Shown piece by piece: positions 22,185-33,335 of a stretch of 64,000 nt of DNA. Source of the DNA: Zygnema cylindricum. Taxonomy: Eukaryota; Streptophyta; Zygnematophyceae; Zygnematales; Zygnemataceae. The stretch spans positions 1 through 64,000 of the forward strand of contig JBBHKE010002713.1 of assembly GCA_037447655.1 (NCBI GenBank). The letters are read 5' to 3'. The notes under the pieces are model-generated. The model was given only the letters and a program-made list of their open reading frames with translations. It was not told where the DNA came from and did no database searches. Both the position numbers and the translations under genes were made by a program. Within the stretch, counting starts at the first letter, position 1, and each line of letters begins with the position of its first letter.

Positions 22185-22690
22185 GAAATTTGGCTAAGTA
22201 CCGAAAATCCGTGTACGCCGAGTCAAACATAGACAAAATTTGGCTAAGTGCCGGAATTTGTGTACGCCGAGTCAAAAATGGACAAAATTTGACTAAGTAC
22301 TGGAATCCGTGTAGGCTGAGTGAAAAATGGACGGAATTTGACTAAGTACCGAGATCCATGTACGCCGAGTCAAAAATGGACGAAATTTGGCTAAGTAACG
22401 GAATTAGTGTACGTTGAGTCAAAAGTTCACGAAATTTGGCTAAGTACCGGAATCCGTGTACGCCGAGTAAAAAAATTTCGAAATTTGGCTAAGTACCGGA
22501 TTCTGTGTACGTCGAGTCGAAAAATTCAGAAACTTGGCCAAGTGTTGGAATCCGTGTACGCCAAGTCAAAAAAAATCGAAATTTGGCTAAGTACCGGTAC
22601 GCCGAGTCGAAAACTTTGAAATTTTGGCTAAGTACCAAAATCCGTGTACGCCGAGCCGAAAACTTCAAAAAATATGGCTAAGTGTTCTAT
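22185..22690 (+). repeat. ~50-bp tandem array
   Basis: About ten copies of GAAATTTGGCTAAGTACCGG + AATCCGTGTACGCCGAGTCAAAAA. GTACGCCGAGTC or variants occur at 22212, 22263, 22312, 22362, 22412, 22458, 22510, 22557, 22597 and 22647. Single units are also present inside the left satellite arm (19735-19930, reverse sense) and near 16.4-17.4 kb. Confidence 0.85.
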
Positions 22691-22847
22691 CTTTTTTTTG
22701 TCCTGTCAATTTACGTACCGACGCGGATATGCCATTTCTCACAAGGTAAGGGGGGAAAGAGAGAGCGGAAGAAAAAGTGATGGAAAACATTTGGCCCAAG
22801 CAAAGAAACCGCGTGTGGAGTACAAGCAGTTTCAGTAAGGTTTCTTG

Positions 22848-24293
22848 TGTAACTCTGAGACCTCCATTGGTCCTCTGAGTAGGCAGCTCACACGAAGCCT
22901 TTAGGATAACCCTGGCCCCTTTGTGTTTCAGTAAGTATAACTACCACCCTGACAAACCAAAACTCTGACCACCTTGACCCCTGTGAAGGCAAGACTCCCT
23001 TGAGTCTATAGCAAAAAGAATCTATGAATTTGCTCCTTTGAGTAGTAAGTTTTGAAGGGTCAAAGTTGACCTTTTGTACATAAGCTCTTTGGGAGAGAGG
23101 GTCCAATCTATCAAATTTTTCTAAGTCCTATCTTTCTCTAAAACTCTATCTATTCAAGTACGACACCAATCATAATACTGTATTGTACATAAAGGTACAG
23201 GTGCCGGTGTACTTTCTGTACGGCCATTGTACGACATGGCCAACAAGTCGACAAATGTCACCTTTGGATTCGTTTCTATAATCCTCGAAAATGCCGTAAT
23301 CTAATGTGATTGTGCCACGTGGCAATTGATGTGACGTCGACCGCAAACCGCCGAAAACCTATTCCGCGATCTCGACATGCTTCGTGGCCGTCCGATTAAG
23401 CGGATTACAATCTAGGCCGTCATAAATACTTGCGGAATATTTGTTTCGTCTTCGAAAACAAGATAAGCGGTATCCGATTCGGATATTTCGTATGCCGTTC
23501 ATTACAAACTGTATCTATGTCTAAATATCCCGTTAAATGAATTAGCCTACGTGTTTATCATTTAAATAGCTACCAAACCTTATATACTCTAACCTTGATC
23601 TTAGACTAATTGGCTAAGGCAACCGGCTACCAATTAATATGACAAACGACAGGTACCACGTTAAAATCATGGGTCCGTCAAGATCTATTTTGGTAAAATC
23701 TACCAACCTAATGTCTGTCCGCGTAAGGATAGCATAGGCGGCCATGGCTCTATCTCCCTCTCAAACTTTCAGTTACTGCGACAAGTGTGGGAGCTGGAGA
23801 GAGGAGTTAGAGGGAGACTGCCTCTGCTTCTTTTATGCATTTTACAAAACCTAGAAAATACTAAAATAACCTTTAATTTCTACACTCCCCTTATTTTCTA
23901 GTCACTCTTTATTTTAAGACCACACTTCTCCCGGCAAAAAAATAATTTAGGGGAAGGCATAGTTTTGGTCATCATATCTGCTACCATTTCACTTTCTGGT
24001 TTATACTCCAAACTGATTATCTTGTTTTCTACTTTCTCCCTAACAAAGCTAAGTCTAATGTCGATGTGTTTGGCTTTAAAGTGATGTTTAGGACTGGCAG
24101 AAATGGGAATGGCAGCCTGATTATCACAAAACACTTTTTGGACACCACTCTAAAGATAATCAAGCTCACTAAGCAAAGACTTGACCCACATTAATTCTTT
24201 TACAGCAGAGCAAGAAGCCATTTACTCAGCCTCAATGGTGTACTGAGCAATGATCTTTTGCTGCTTGCTGCTGCAGAAGCAAGCCCCATCACC
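22848..24293 (-). mobile_element. Ty1/copia family A, copy A1 (truncated): 3' LTR plus RNase H end
   Basis: Minus-strand LTR 22848-23884 (1037 bp, reading from TGTAGAAATTA at its right edge to a CA end at the left), then the polypurine tract and the C-terminal RNase H region of pol (DNQAA…SPKHHFKAKHIDIRL, then DMMTKT) up to 24293. There A2 starts abruptly, in the opposite orientation. Integrase, RT and gag are absent on this side. The 78-codon frame at 23898-24134 is part of this remnant. The 5 bp to the left of the LTR (TCTTG) have no matching duplicate at the far end of A3. Confidence 0.85.
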
Positions 24294-25327
24294 TGTAGAA
24301 ATTAAAGGTTATTTTAGTATTTTCTAGGTTTTGTATAATGCAGAAAAGAAACAGATGCAGCCTGCCCCTAACTCCTCTCTCCAACTCCCACACTTGCCGC
24401 AGTCACTGAAAGTTGGAGAGGAAGATAGAGCCATGGCCGCATAAGCTATCCCGACGTGGAGAGACATTAGGTTGGTAGGTTTTCCAAAATAGAACTTGAC
24501 GGACCCAGGATTTGAACCTGGTACGTGTTGTTCGTCAGGTTAGCCGGCAGCCGGATACCTTAGCCTATTAGTCTAAGATCAAGGTTGAGTATATTTGGTT
24601 TGGTAGCTATTTAAATGATAACACGTAGGCTATTTCATTTAATGGGATATTTAGATATAGATACAGTTTGTAATGTACGGCGTACGGAAAATCTGAAACG
24701 GATACCGTGCATCTTGTTTCGAAGACGAAACAAATATTGCGCAAGTATTTATGATAGCCACGATGGTAATCCGGCTTAATCGGACAGCCACGGAGCATGC
24801 CGAGATCGCGGAATAGGTTTTCGGCGGTTTGCGTTCGAAGTCACATCAATTGCCACGTGGCACAATCACATTGGATTACGGCATCTCCGCGGATTACACA
24901 AACGAATCCAAAAGGGACATGTGTTGACTTGTTGGCCATGACGTACAATGGCCGTACAAAAAGTAAACCGGCTCTTGTACCTTTATGTACGATAGAGTAT
25001 TATGATTAGTGCCTTACTTCAATAGATAGAGTTTTAGAGAGAGATAGGACTTAAAAATAATTGATAGATTGGACCCTCTCTCCCAAAGAGCTTCTATACA
25101 AAAGGTCAACTTTGACACTTCATAACTTACTACTTAGGGGAGCAAATTCATAGATTCTTTTTGCTATCGACTCACGAGTGTCTTGTTTTCACGAAGGTAT
25201 AGGTGATCAGAGTTTATGTTTGCTAGGGTGGCAGTTATTCTTAATAGAACACAAAGGGGTTAGGGTTATCTTAGAGGCTTCGTGTGAGCTGCCTACTCTG
25301 AGGATCTATTGAGGTCTCAGAGTTGCA
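24294..25327 (+). repeat. A2 5' LTR
   Basis: Starts TGTAGAAATT, ends GAGTTGCA. Contains the 12-bp palindrome TGCCACGTGGCA (G-box core) near 24851, an antisense tRNA-like segment (24495-24584) and the CTCTCCCAAAGAGCTT block before the U5 end. Confidence 0.9.
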
Positions 25328-28300
25328 GGTTCTGGGTCCACCCTCTAAGGTGCCCATATTCAATGGAGCCGGCTTCATATACTGGGAAAGTATGATGATA
25401 GTAGCTTTATGTGAGAAACGGTTTTGGGGAATAGTGAGTGGACGGGTGAGGCGTCCATCAAGTCTTGAGATACCTCCAGGGTTTACAAAAGGCTGATTGA
25501 CTACTGATGCAGATCCATCTTCAACGGATGAGACAAAAGAAGGGAAGGTGGTGGACAAGGAAAGGAGAAGGAGACGGTCACACTAATAGCAAGCGGTTCG
25601 GCATTCATGTCACCTATTGCGAGGAACGAGGAGAATGATATCGATACCTGGGACTACAACAATATGGTGGCGAAGCACTTCATCCTCCGCCATCTTACTC
25701 AAGGGCTTGCATCTCCTCATTTGCAGGCAGAGAGGGCATCCGATCTTTGGGTGGCTCTCATAAAGATGTACCGAAGGGGTAGGATTTAGCAACAACAGTT
25801 GGCTGATCAAAAAGTTAAGCAGTATGTTAACAAAGGGGGGAAGATGTTGGATTTTTGCAATGAGTTGTTGCACTTTTTATGGAACTTGAGAGTGCTGGAA
25901 AAGTATTTAGTGAAAAGGAAAAATTTAATTGTTTACTGATGAAGTTACCTGGTGAGTTCGAGAACATAGTCAACCGTGTGCATGACTTGGCGGACTCAAG
26001 GTGGATTTGGAATTCAGTGGTAGGGATGATTCTCGTTCGGGAGAATACGATTAAGATCCGAAGGGGAGGAAAGAGTGGGCAAGCCTTGATAGCTGGGACC
26101 GATTGGAGAAACAAGGATTCTTGGAGAACAGTTGGAAATTAAGGAGAGGGGGAGCAGAAAAATCAGACTGACGAGTTCGGACGAAACACTCTTAAGGGTT
26201 TGTGCCATTTTTGTAATAAACCAGGTCATTATATTGCTAAGTGCACTAAGTTAACCGAGTTGTGGTTAAAGGAGAGGCAAACCGGTGAATCCCCGAGAGG
26301 AAAGAAAAAGGCCTTTGTGACATAGGTAGATGATGCGAAGTCCGAGGACAAGGACGATGAACTGTTATTAGATGAGGAGTTAGAAGCGAAAAACGAGGTC
26401 TAAATTCTACAAAAGCAAAAATGTGCCTTTAGTGGATTGAAAGGTGAAGCAAGCTAGATTGTAGATTCAGATGCATCCATGAACATGTGTAAAGATAAAC
26501 ACCTGTTCACTAAGATAAGAAAGATTCCCACTGTAGAGATAGAGTACGGGGATGGGAGGATAGTCACTACTACTCTTGTACGATCGGTAGATCTAAAAGT
26601 GTTAGTAGAAGGAAAGACATCCATAGTTACATTCTTCGATGTATTGTTTATTCCGGAGCTCAACAAAAACCTCATCTCTATGTCTGTATTAGATGATAAG
26701 GGTTTTGATACTAGCACTAGGAAAGGAGTCTTTACTGCTAGTTTTGAGGAGGAAGTTTATTTTCCTGCTAAAAAAGGTAACCAATGGATGTTTAGGCTGA
26801 TTTTAAGCAATGAAAAGAAGAAAATTTATTATGCTGGTGTTCATGATATAATGTTGTGGCATAAGAGGCTTGGGCATGTGAATCTAGATAAGTTAAAAGA
26901 GATGAAATATATGGGAGTAGTGGAAAGGATTCAGTTCGGTGAAAGTGGGAATCTATGTGAGTGTAGTGGATGTGCTCAAGGTAAAGCACACAGATTACCC
27001 TTCCCAAAAATTGCCACCTATAAGGGAGAAAAGATTCTAGTTTTTGTACACACAAATATTTGGGGGCCGGCCAGAGTGCCATCACCCAGGGGGAAGAGAT
27101 TTATGATGACTATCACAGATGATTAGTCTCGGTTTTCTAGGGTGTATTTTTTAAAAAATAAGTCAGAGGCTAAGAAATGTTTTAAACAATATAAAAAATG
27201 GAGTGAAAAACTCCATGAAACCTTAATCAAGAGAGTAAGGAGTGACAATGGTGGAAAGTATACCTCTAACCAGTTTGAGGATTTTATGAGAGAAGATGGA
27301 GTGCAACACCAAAACATAGTTCGTGAAAATCCAAAGCAGAATGGTGTAGTTGAAAGATTAAATAGAACACTCAATGATAGTGTTAGAAGTATGCTGTCAG
27401 AAAAAAAGATAGGAAATAAGTTTAGGGCCGAAGCAATGAACTGTACAAATTATCTCAAGAATAGAGTTGTTACTTCTGCAGTAAAAGGCCAAACACCCTA
27501 TGAGAGATGGACAGGCCGAAAACCAAATGTTTCACACTTAAAGGTTTTCGGTAGTCAAGTGTTCAGTTTAGACGCAGATCGGTCAAACTAGAAGTTAGAC
27601 CCAAAAGAAAAACCAGGATATCTACTAGGATATGATGAAGATGTAAAAGGATATAGAGTCTACGATCTCAAAAAAGAGGATATTATCCTAGTGAAGCATC
27701 TAGTGGTTATGGATGAAGGAAAATCTATAGATCCCTTTAAGCATACAAAGACAGTCAAAATCAGATTTGAGTCAGAAAATTCTGATGACTTTGAGTTTCC
27801 TAACTATCCAGGATTTCAAGCAGATGATGATCGTGCAGGTACAGATCAGATCGAGAAGGACCAAAATGTGAAACCCCTAGTATTAACTCCAACCGAAGCG
27901 GAAAGCGTGGTAGAAAAATACCCGCAATCGAGGGATAGGGGAGAGGTAAAAACTGTTCTGAAGAATCCAAAAGAGCCATCTATTCCGGCAACCAAGTTTG
28001 AGGGAGGGAGAAAAAGCAGCAAAAGAATGTAAGAGATGCAAGTTAACAATAAGGTAACCAAACTGTCTCACCTCGATGAACCTCAAACTTATAATGAGGC
28101 AATGACTTGTCCTGAGAGAAACTGGTGGAAAACAACCATTAATGAGGAGATGGCCTCAATTATGGCGGCCAGTACATGGGAATTGATGGATTGTGCTCCT
28201 AACAGAAAGCCAATTGAGTGTAAGTGGGTATTTAAGCTGAAATTCAACCCGGATAACACCATTGAACGTTATAAGGCTCGATTAGTGGCAAATAGATTAA

Positions 28301-29640
28301 CCCAGAAAGAGGGAAAGGACTACGAGGAGACTTTTGCTCCGGTCGTCAAGTTTCCTTCGGTTCCGATACTTCTCAGTATGGCGGCAGCAAAAGACATGGA
28401 AGTGCATCAGATGGACATCAAGACAACCTTTCTACATGGAGATTTGGAAAACGAAATTTTTATGCGACAACCCGAAGGATTTGAGGAGCAAGGGGAGGAA
28501 AGCAAGGAATGCCGATTCATCAAATCTTTGTATAGGCTGAAACAGGCGCCCCAGCAATGGAACAAGACGCTCGATGAGTTTCTTACAGGTTTGGAATATA
28601 TTCGGATCAGCTCAGATCACTCAATTTATTTGTTTGAACATGAGGAAGGAATTATTTTTATTGCAATTTATATTGACGATATGCTTGTTTTAAGTAAATC
28701 TATGGAAAATATAAATAAGTTAAAAAATGATCTAAAAGGAAGATTTGAGATGAACGATATGGGAGAAGCAAGGTATATTTTGGGAATTCTGGTAGAGAGA
28801 GACAGAGATAGAAAAATAATAAGATTAACTCAAAAGGAGGCCATTGGAAACATGTTAGAAAAATTCCAAATCGACAAGGCTAATAGTTGTACCACTCCTA
28901 TGGAATTAAAGAAGGGAAGTGAGAGGAGTGTGAAAGAGGGAGTTATAATCTTAGATGATGAGGTAGGCCCGGAAGAGAAAAGATTTATGCAGACCATCCC
29001 TTATAGTCAAGTAGTGGGCAGCATAATATATTTCATGAATTCAACACGTCCGGACATAGCCGCAGCTGTAGGAGTACTAAGTAGGAGTCTGAATGCTCCC
29101 ACTAAGAAAGATTGGGAGGCAGCTAAGAGAGTCCTTAGATATCTGATATGGACTAGGGATCAATGGTTGCAATTGGGTGGAAACAATACTAACTTCACCA
29201 CTTGGAGTGATGCTAGCTATCGGGATGCTCCTACGAGAAAATGCACATTTGGATATGTATTGTATGTGTGTGATAGGGCTTGCTGCTGGAGCAGCAAGCA
29301 GCAAAAGGTAATTGCTCAGTCCACCATGGCGACTGAGTACATGGCTTCTTGCTCTGCTGTAAAAGAATTAATGTGGGTCAAGTCTTTGCTTGGTGAGCTT
29401 GGTCATCTTAAGAGTGGTGTCCAAAAAGTGTTTTGTGATAATCAGGCTGCCATTGCCATTTCTGCCAATCCTAAACATCACTTTAAAGCCAAACACATGG
29501 ACATTAGGCTTAGCTTTGTTAGGGAGAAAGTAGAAAACAAGATAATCAGTTTGGAGTATAAACCAGATAGTGAAATGGTAGCTGATATGATGACCAAACC
29601 TGTTCCTCCCCTAAACTAATTTTCTGCCGAAGAAGTGTGG
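25308..29640 (+). pseudogene. A2 gag-pol polyprotein, decayed
   Basis: Same domain order as A4: gag, zinc knuckle (CHFCNKPGHYIAKC near 26200), protease (DSDASMNMC near 26465, where the usual DSG has become DSD), integrase, RT and RNase H. Both start codons used by sister copies are lost (ATT at 25308-25310, CTG within the primer-site relic). Stops and frameshifts break gag and integrase. The longest open piece, 28036-29619 (527 codons), spans nearly all of RT and RNase H, with IYIDDMLVLS at the catalytic site (usually YVDD in this family). The final codons are frameshifted near 29615. It cannot make a full polyprotein. Confidence 0.9.
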
Positions 29641-29675
29641 TCTTAAATTGAAGAGTGACTAGAAAATAAGGGGAG

Positions 29676-30645
29676 TGTAGAAATAAAAGGTTATTTTAGT
29701 ATTTTCTAGGTTTTGCAAAATGCAGAAAAGAAGCCGAGGCAGTCTGCCTCTAACTTCTCTCTTCAGCTCCCACACTTGTCGTAGTCACTGAAGGTTGAAG
29801 AGGGAGCTAGAGCCATGGCTGCCTATGCTGATTAGAGATAGAGTTACGGGTTGTAGATTTTGGTAGATTTACCAAAATAGAAATTGACGGACCCTGGATT
29901 TGAACCTGGTACCTACCGTCCGTCAACATAGCCGGTAGCCTTAGCCAGTTAGTCTGGCATCATGGTTGGACATATAGGGTTTCGTAATTATTTAGATGTT
30001 AACACGTAGCCTATTTTCATTCAACGGAATATTTAGACATAGATACAGTTGTAATGTACGGCCACGGAACATCCGAAACGGATACCGCGCATTTTGTTTC
30101 GAAGGCGAAACAAATAGTGCGCAAGTATTTATGACGGCCACGATTGTAATCTGACTTCATCGAACGGCCACGAAGCATGCCGAGATCACGAAATGAGTTT
30201 TCGGCGGTTTATGGTCGACGTCACATCAATTGCCACGTGGCACAATCACATTCGATTTCGGCATCTCTGGGGATTCCGGGAACGAATCCAAAAATGACAT
30301 GTGTCGACTTGTTGTCCATGTTGTACAATGGCCGTACACAAAGAACATCGCCACAAGTACCTTTATGTACGATACACTCTTATGATTGGTGCCGTACTTC
30401 AGTAGATAGATTTTTAGAGAGAGATAGGACTTAGAAACTTTTGATAGATTAGACCATCTCTCCCAGAGAGCTCCTGTACAAAAGGTCAACTTTGACCCTT
30501 TATAACTTACTACTCATGGGAGCAAATTTAGAGATTCTTTTTGCTATAGACTCACGGGAGTCTTCCCTTTACAGAGGTAAGGTTGGTTAGTGTTTTTGTT
30601 TGTTATGGTGGCAGTTATACTTGTTGAAACACAAAGGGGTCATGG
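29676..30645 (+). repeat. A2 3' LTR (truncated at the right)
   Basis: Starts TGTAGAAATAAAAGG. About 70 bp of the U5 end are missing compared with the 5' LTR. The antisense tRNA-like segment is at 29883-29965. Confidence 0.88.
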
Positions 30646-32288
30646 CCTTTTTCTTTCCTCTCGGGGGTCCACCTGTCTGCCCCTACTTTAACCACAACTT
30701 GGTTAACTTAGTGCACTTAGCCATATAGTGCCTTGGTTTCTTACAAAAATGGCACAAACTCTTAGGAGTCATAGGTCCGAACTCCTTGGTCTGTTTTTTC
30801 TACCCCTCCCCTCGATAATTTCCGATTTTGTTTCCTGGAATCATTGTTCCTCCAATCCGTCCCAATTGCCAAGGCTTGCCCACTCTTTCCTCCTCTTCGG
30901 ATCTTAATCGTATTCTCCCGAACGAGAATCATCCCTACCATTGAATTCCAAATCCACCTTGAGTCCGCCAAGTCCTGCACACGGTTGACTACTCATCGGG
31001 TAACTTCATTAGTAAACAGTTAAATTTTTTCCTTTTCACTAAATACTTTTCCAACACTCTTAAGTTCCATGAAAAGTGTAGCAAGCTCAATGCGAAAATT
31101 TAACATCTTCCCCCCTTTGTATATATACTCCTTAACTTTCTGATCAGCCATTGTTGTTGCTAAATCGTATCACTTCGGTACATCTTTATGAGAGCCACCC
31201 AAAGATCGGATGCCCTCTCTGCCTGCAAATGAGGAGATGCAAGCCCTTGAGTAAGATGGCGGAGGATGAAGTGCTTAGCCGCCATATTGTTGTAGTTCAA
31301 GGTATCGATGTCATTCTCCTCGTTCCTCGGAATAGGTGACATGAATGCCGAACCGGTTGATATTCCTGTGACCATCTCCTTCTCCTTTCCTTGGCCACCA
31401 CCTCCCTTTTTTTTGTCTCATCCGTTGAAGATGGATCTGCACCACTAGTGAATTAGCCTTTTGTAAACCGTTGAGGTATCTCAAGACTTGATGGACGCCT
31501 CACCCGTCCACTCACTATTCCCGAAAACCGTTTCTCACATAGAGCTCCTATCATCATTCTTTCCCAGTATATGATTCCAACTCCATTGAATATGGGCACC
31601 ATAGATGGTGGGCCCATAACTTGCAACAGTGAGACCTCCATAGGTCCTCAGAGTAGGCAGCTCACACGAAGCCTTTACGATAACCCTGACCCCTTTGTAT
31701 TTAAAGAAAATTAACTGCCACCTTGAAAGACAAAAAATCTGACCACTTGTACCCTTGTGAAGGCAAGACTCCCGTGAGTCGATAGCACAAAGAATCTTTG
31801 AATTTGCTCCCCTGAGCAGTAAGTTATTAAGGGTCAAAGTTGACCTTTTGTACAAAAGCTCTTTGGGAGAGAGGGTCCAATCTATCAAATTTTTCGAAGT
31901 CCTATCTCTCTTTAAAACTCTATCTATTGAAGTACAGCACCAATCATAATACTATATCGTAAAGAAAGGTAGAGGTGTCAGTGTACTTTCTGTACGACCA
32001 TTGTACGACATGGCCAACAAGTCGACACATGTCATTTTTGGATTTGTTCATGTAATCCTCGGATATGCTGTATTCCAATATGGTTGTGCCACGTGTCATT
32101 CGATGTGACGTTGATCACAAACCGCCGAAAAACTATTCCACGATCTCGGCATGCTCCGTGGCTGTCCGATTAAGCCGGATTACAATCGTGGCCGTCATAA
32201 ATACTTGCGCAATATTTGTTTCGTCTTTTAAACAAGATGCGCAGTCTCCGTTTTGGATGTTCCGTACGCCGTACATTACAAACTATTT
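30646..32288 (-). mobile_element. Ty1/copia family A, copy A3, left part: gag fragment and most of the 5' LTR
   Basis: Minus strand. The gag fragment spans 30646-31621 (zinc-knuckle region through the N-terminus), interrupted by stops. The primer-binding site at 31607-31621 reads GTTATGGGCCCACC in the element's sense. The LTR starts at 31622 and runs to 32288, where A4 is inserted. The rest of the LTR resumes at 38740. Pol is gone, lost at the 30645/30646 junction with A2. Confidence 0.85.
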
Positions 32289-33335
32289 TGTAGAAACTAA
32301 TGGTTTTATTAGTATTTTCTAGGTCTGAAAAGAAATATAGAAGTCGAGGCAGTCTATCTCTAACTTCTCTCTCCAACTCTCAAACTTGTCGCAGTCACTG
32401 AGAAATTGGAGAGGAAGCTAGAGCCATGGCTACCTAGGCTATCCTGAGGTTTACGGGAATTTATATTAGGGTTTATTTATTAATTAAAAGGTATGTGCCG
32501 GCGGCAGGATTTGATCCTTGTACCTTCCGGAAGGCAGATAGGATATAGCCGGTAGCCTTAGGCGTTAAGTCTAGCGGTAGTTTTACGTATCATATAGTTT
32601 GATATTTATTTAAATATGTATACGTGCGATAAACCATTTAACTGAAATGAATTACGGGATACATAGATCCAGTAATATATAATGTACGACTTACGGTACA
32701 GACAAAAATCAGTACCGCGCATTTGTTTCGTAAATGAAACAAATACCGCGCATGTATTTATTACGGCTACGATTAAAGCCGAATTTAATCGGACGGCCGG
32801 GATTAGCGCCGAGATCGCGGAGGAAGATTTCGGCGGTTTGTGGCCATCGCCACATCGAATGACGCGTGGCGAAATTCCGTTGGATTGTGGAATCTCCGGA
32901 GATTATGGCACCGAATCCGGATTTGACATGTGTCGACATTTTGGCCATGTCGTACAATGTCCGTACATAAAGTACACCGGCAGCTGTACTTTTGCGTACG
33001 GAACTCAATTCTGATTGGTTCCGTACATCAGTAGATAGAGTCTGTGAGAGAGATAGGACTTAGAAAAATTAGAAGATAGGACCCCCTCTCCCAGAGAGCT
33101 TCTGTACAAAAGGTCAACTTTGACCCTCCATAACTTACTGCTCAGGGGAGCAAATTCAGAGATTCTTTTTGCTATCGACTCAGGGGAGTCTTGCCTTCAC
33201 AGGGAAGAAGTTGGTCAAAGTTTTTGTCTGCCAGGGTGGCAGTTATTTTTGCTTAAACACAAAGGGGTCAGGATTATCCTAGAGGCTTCTTGGAAGCTGT
33301 CCACTCTGAGGACTTATGGAGGTCTCAGAGTTTCA
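32289..33335 (+). repeat. A4 5' LTR
   Basis: TGTAGAAACT…GAGTTTCA. A possible TATA box (ATATATAATG) lies near 32674. A W-box inverted pair GGTCAACTTTGACC sits at 33112-33125. The antisense tRNA-like segment is at 32497-32585. A 110-codon sense frame (32682-33014) and a 99-codon antisense frame overlap; they are discussed under findings. Confidence 0.95.

Larger units (their letters stand above)
24294..30645 (+). mobile_element. Ty1/copia family A, copy A2 (3' end cut)
   Basis: 5' LTR 24294-25327 (1034 bp), a primer-binding-site relic 25328-25342, gag-pol pseudogene, polypurine tract AAAATAAGGGGAG, and 3' LTR from 29676. The 3' LTR stops at about 30645, after the CACAAAGGGGTCA sequence, and then runs straight into minus-strand gag of A3. 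The missing LTR tail points to a deletion after insertion. The element lies in the RNase H region of A1. Confidence 0.9.

Noticed and set aside
19660-22619. Many 60-90 codon ORFs across the satellite
   Set aside because: They repeat with the satellite monomers and include simple Lys or Phe runs; no coding signature.
22185-22690. CRISPR-like direct repeats
   Set aside because: Units are contiguous and diverged with no unique spacers; this is a eukaryotic tandem array.
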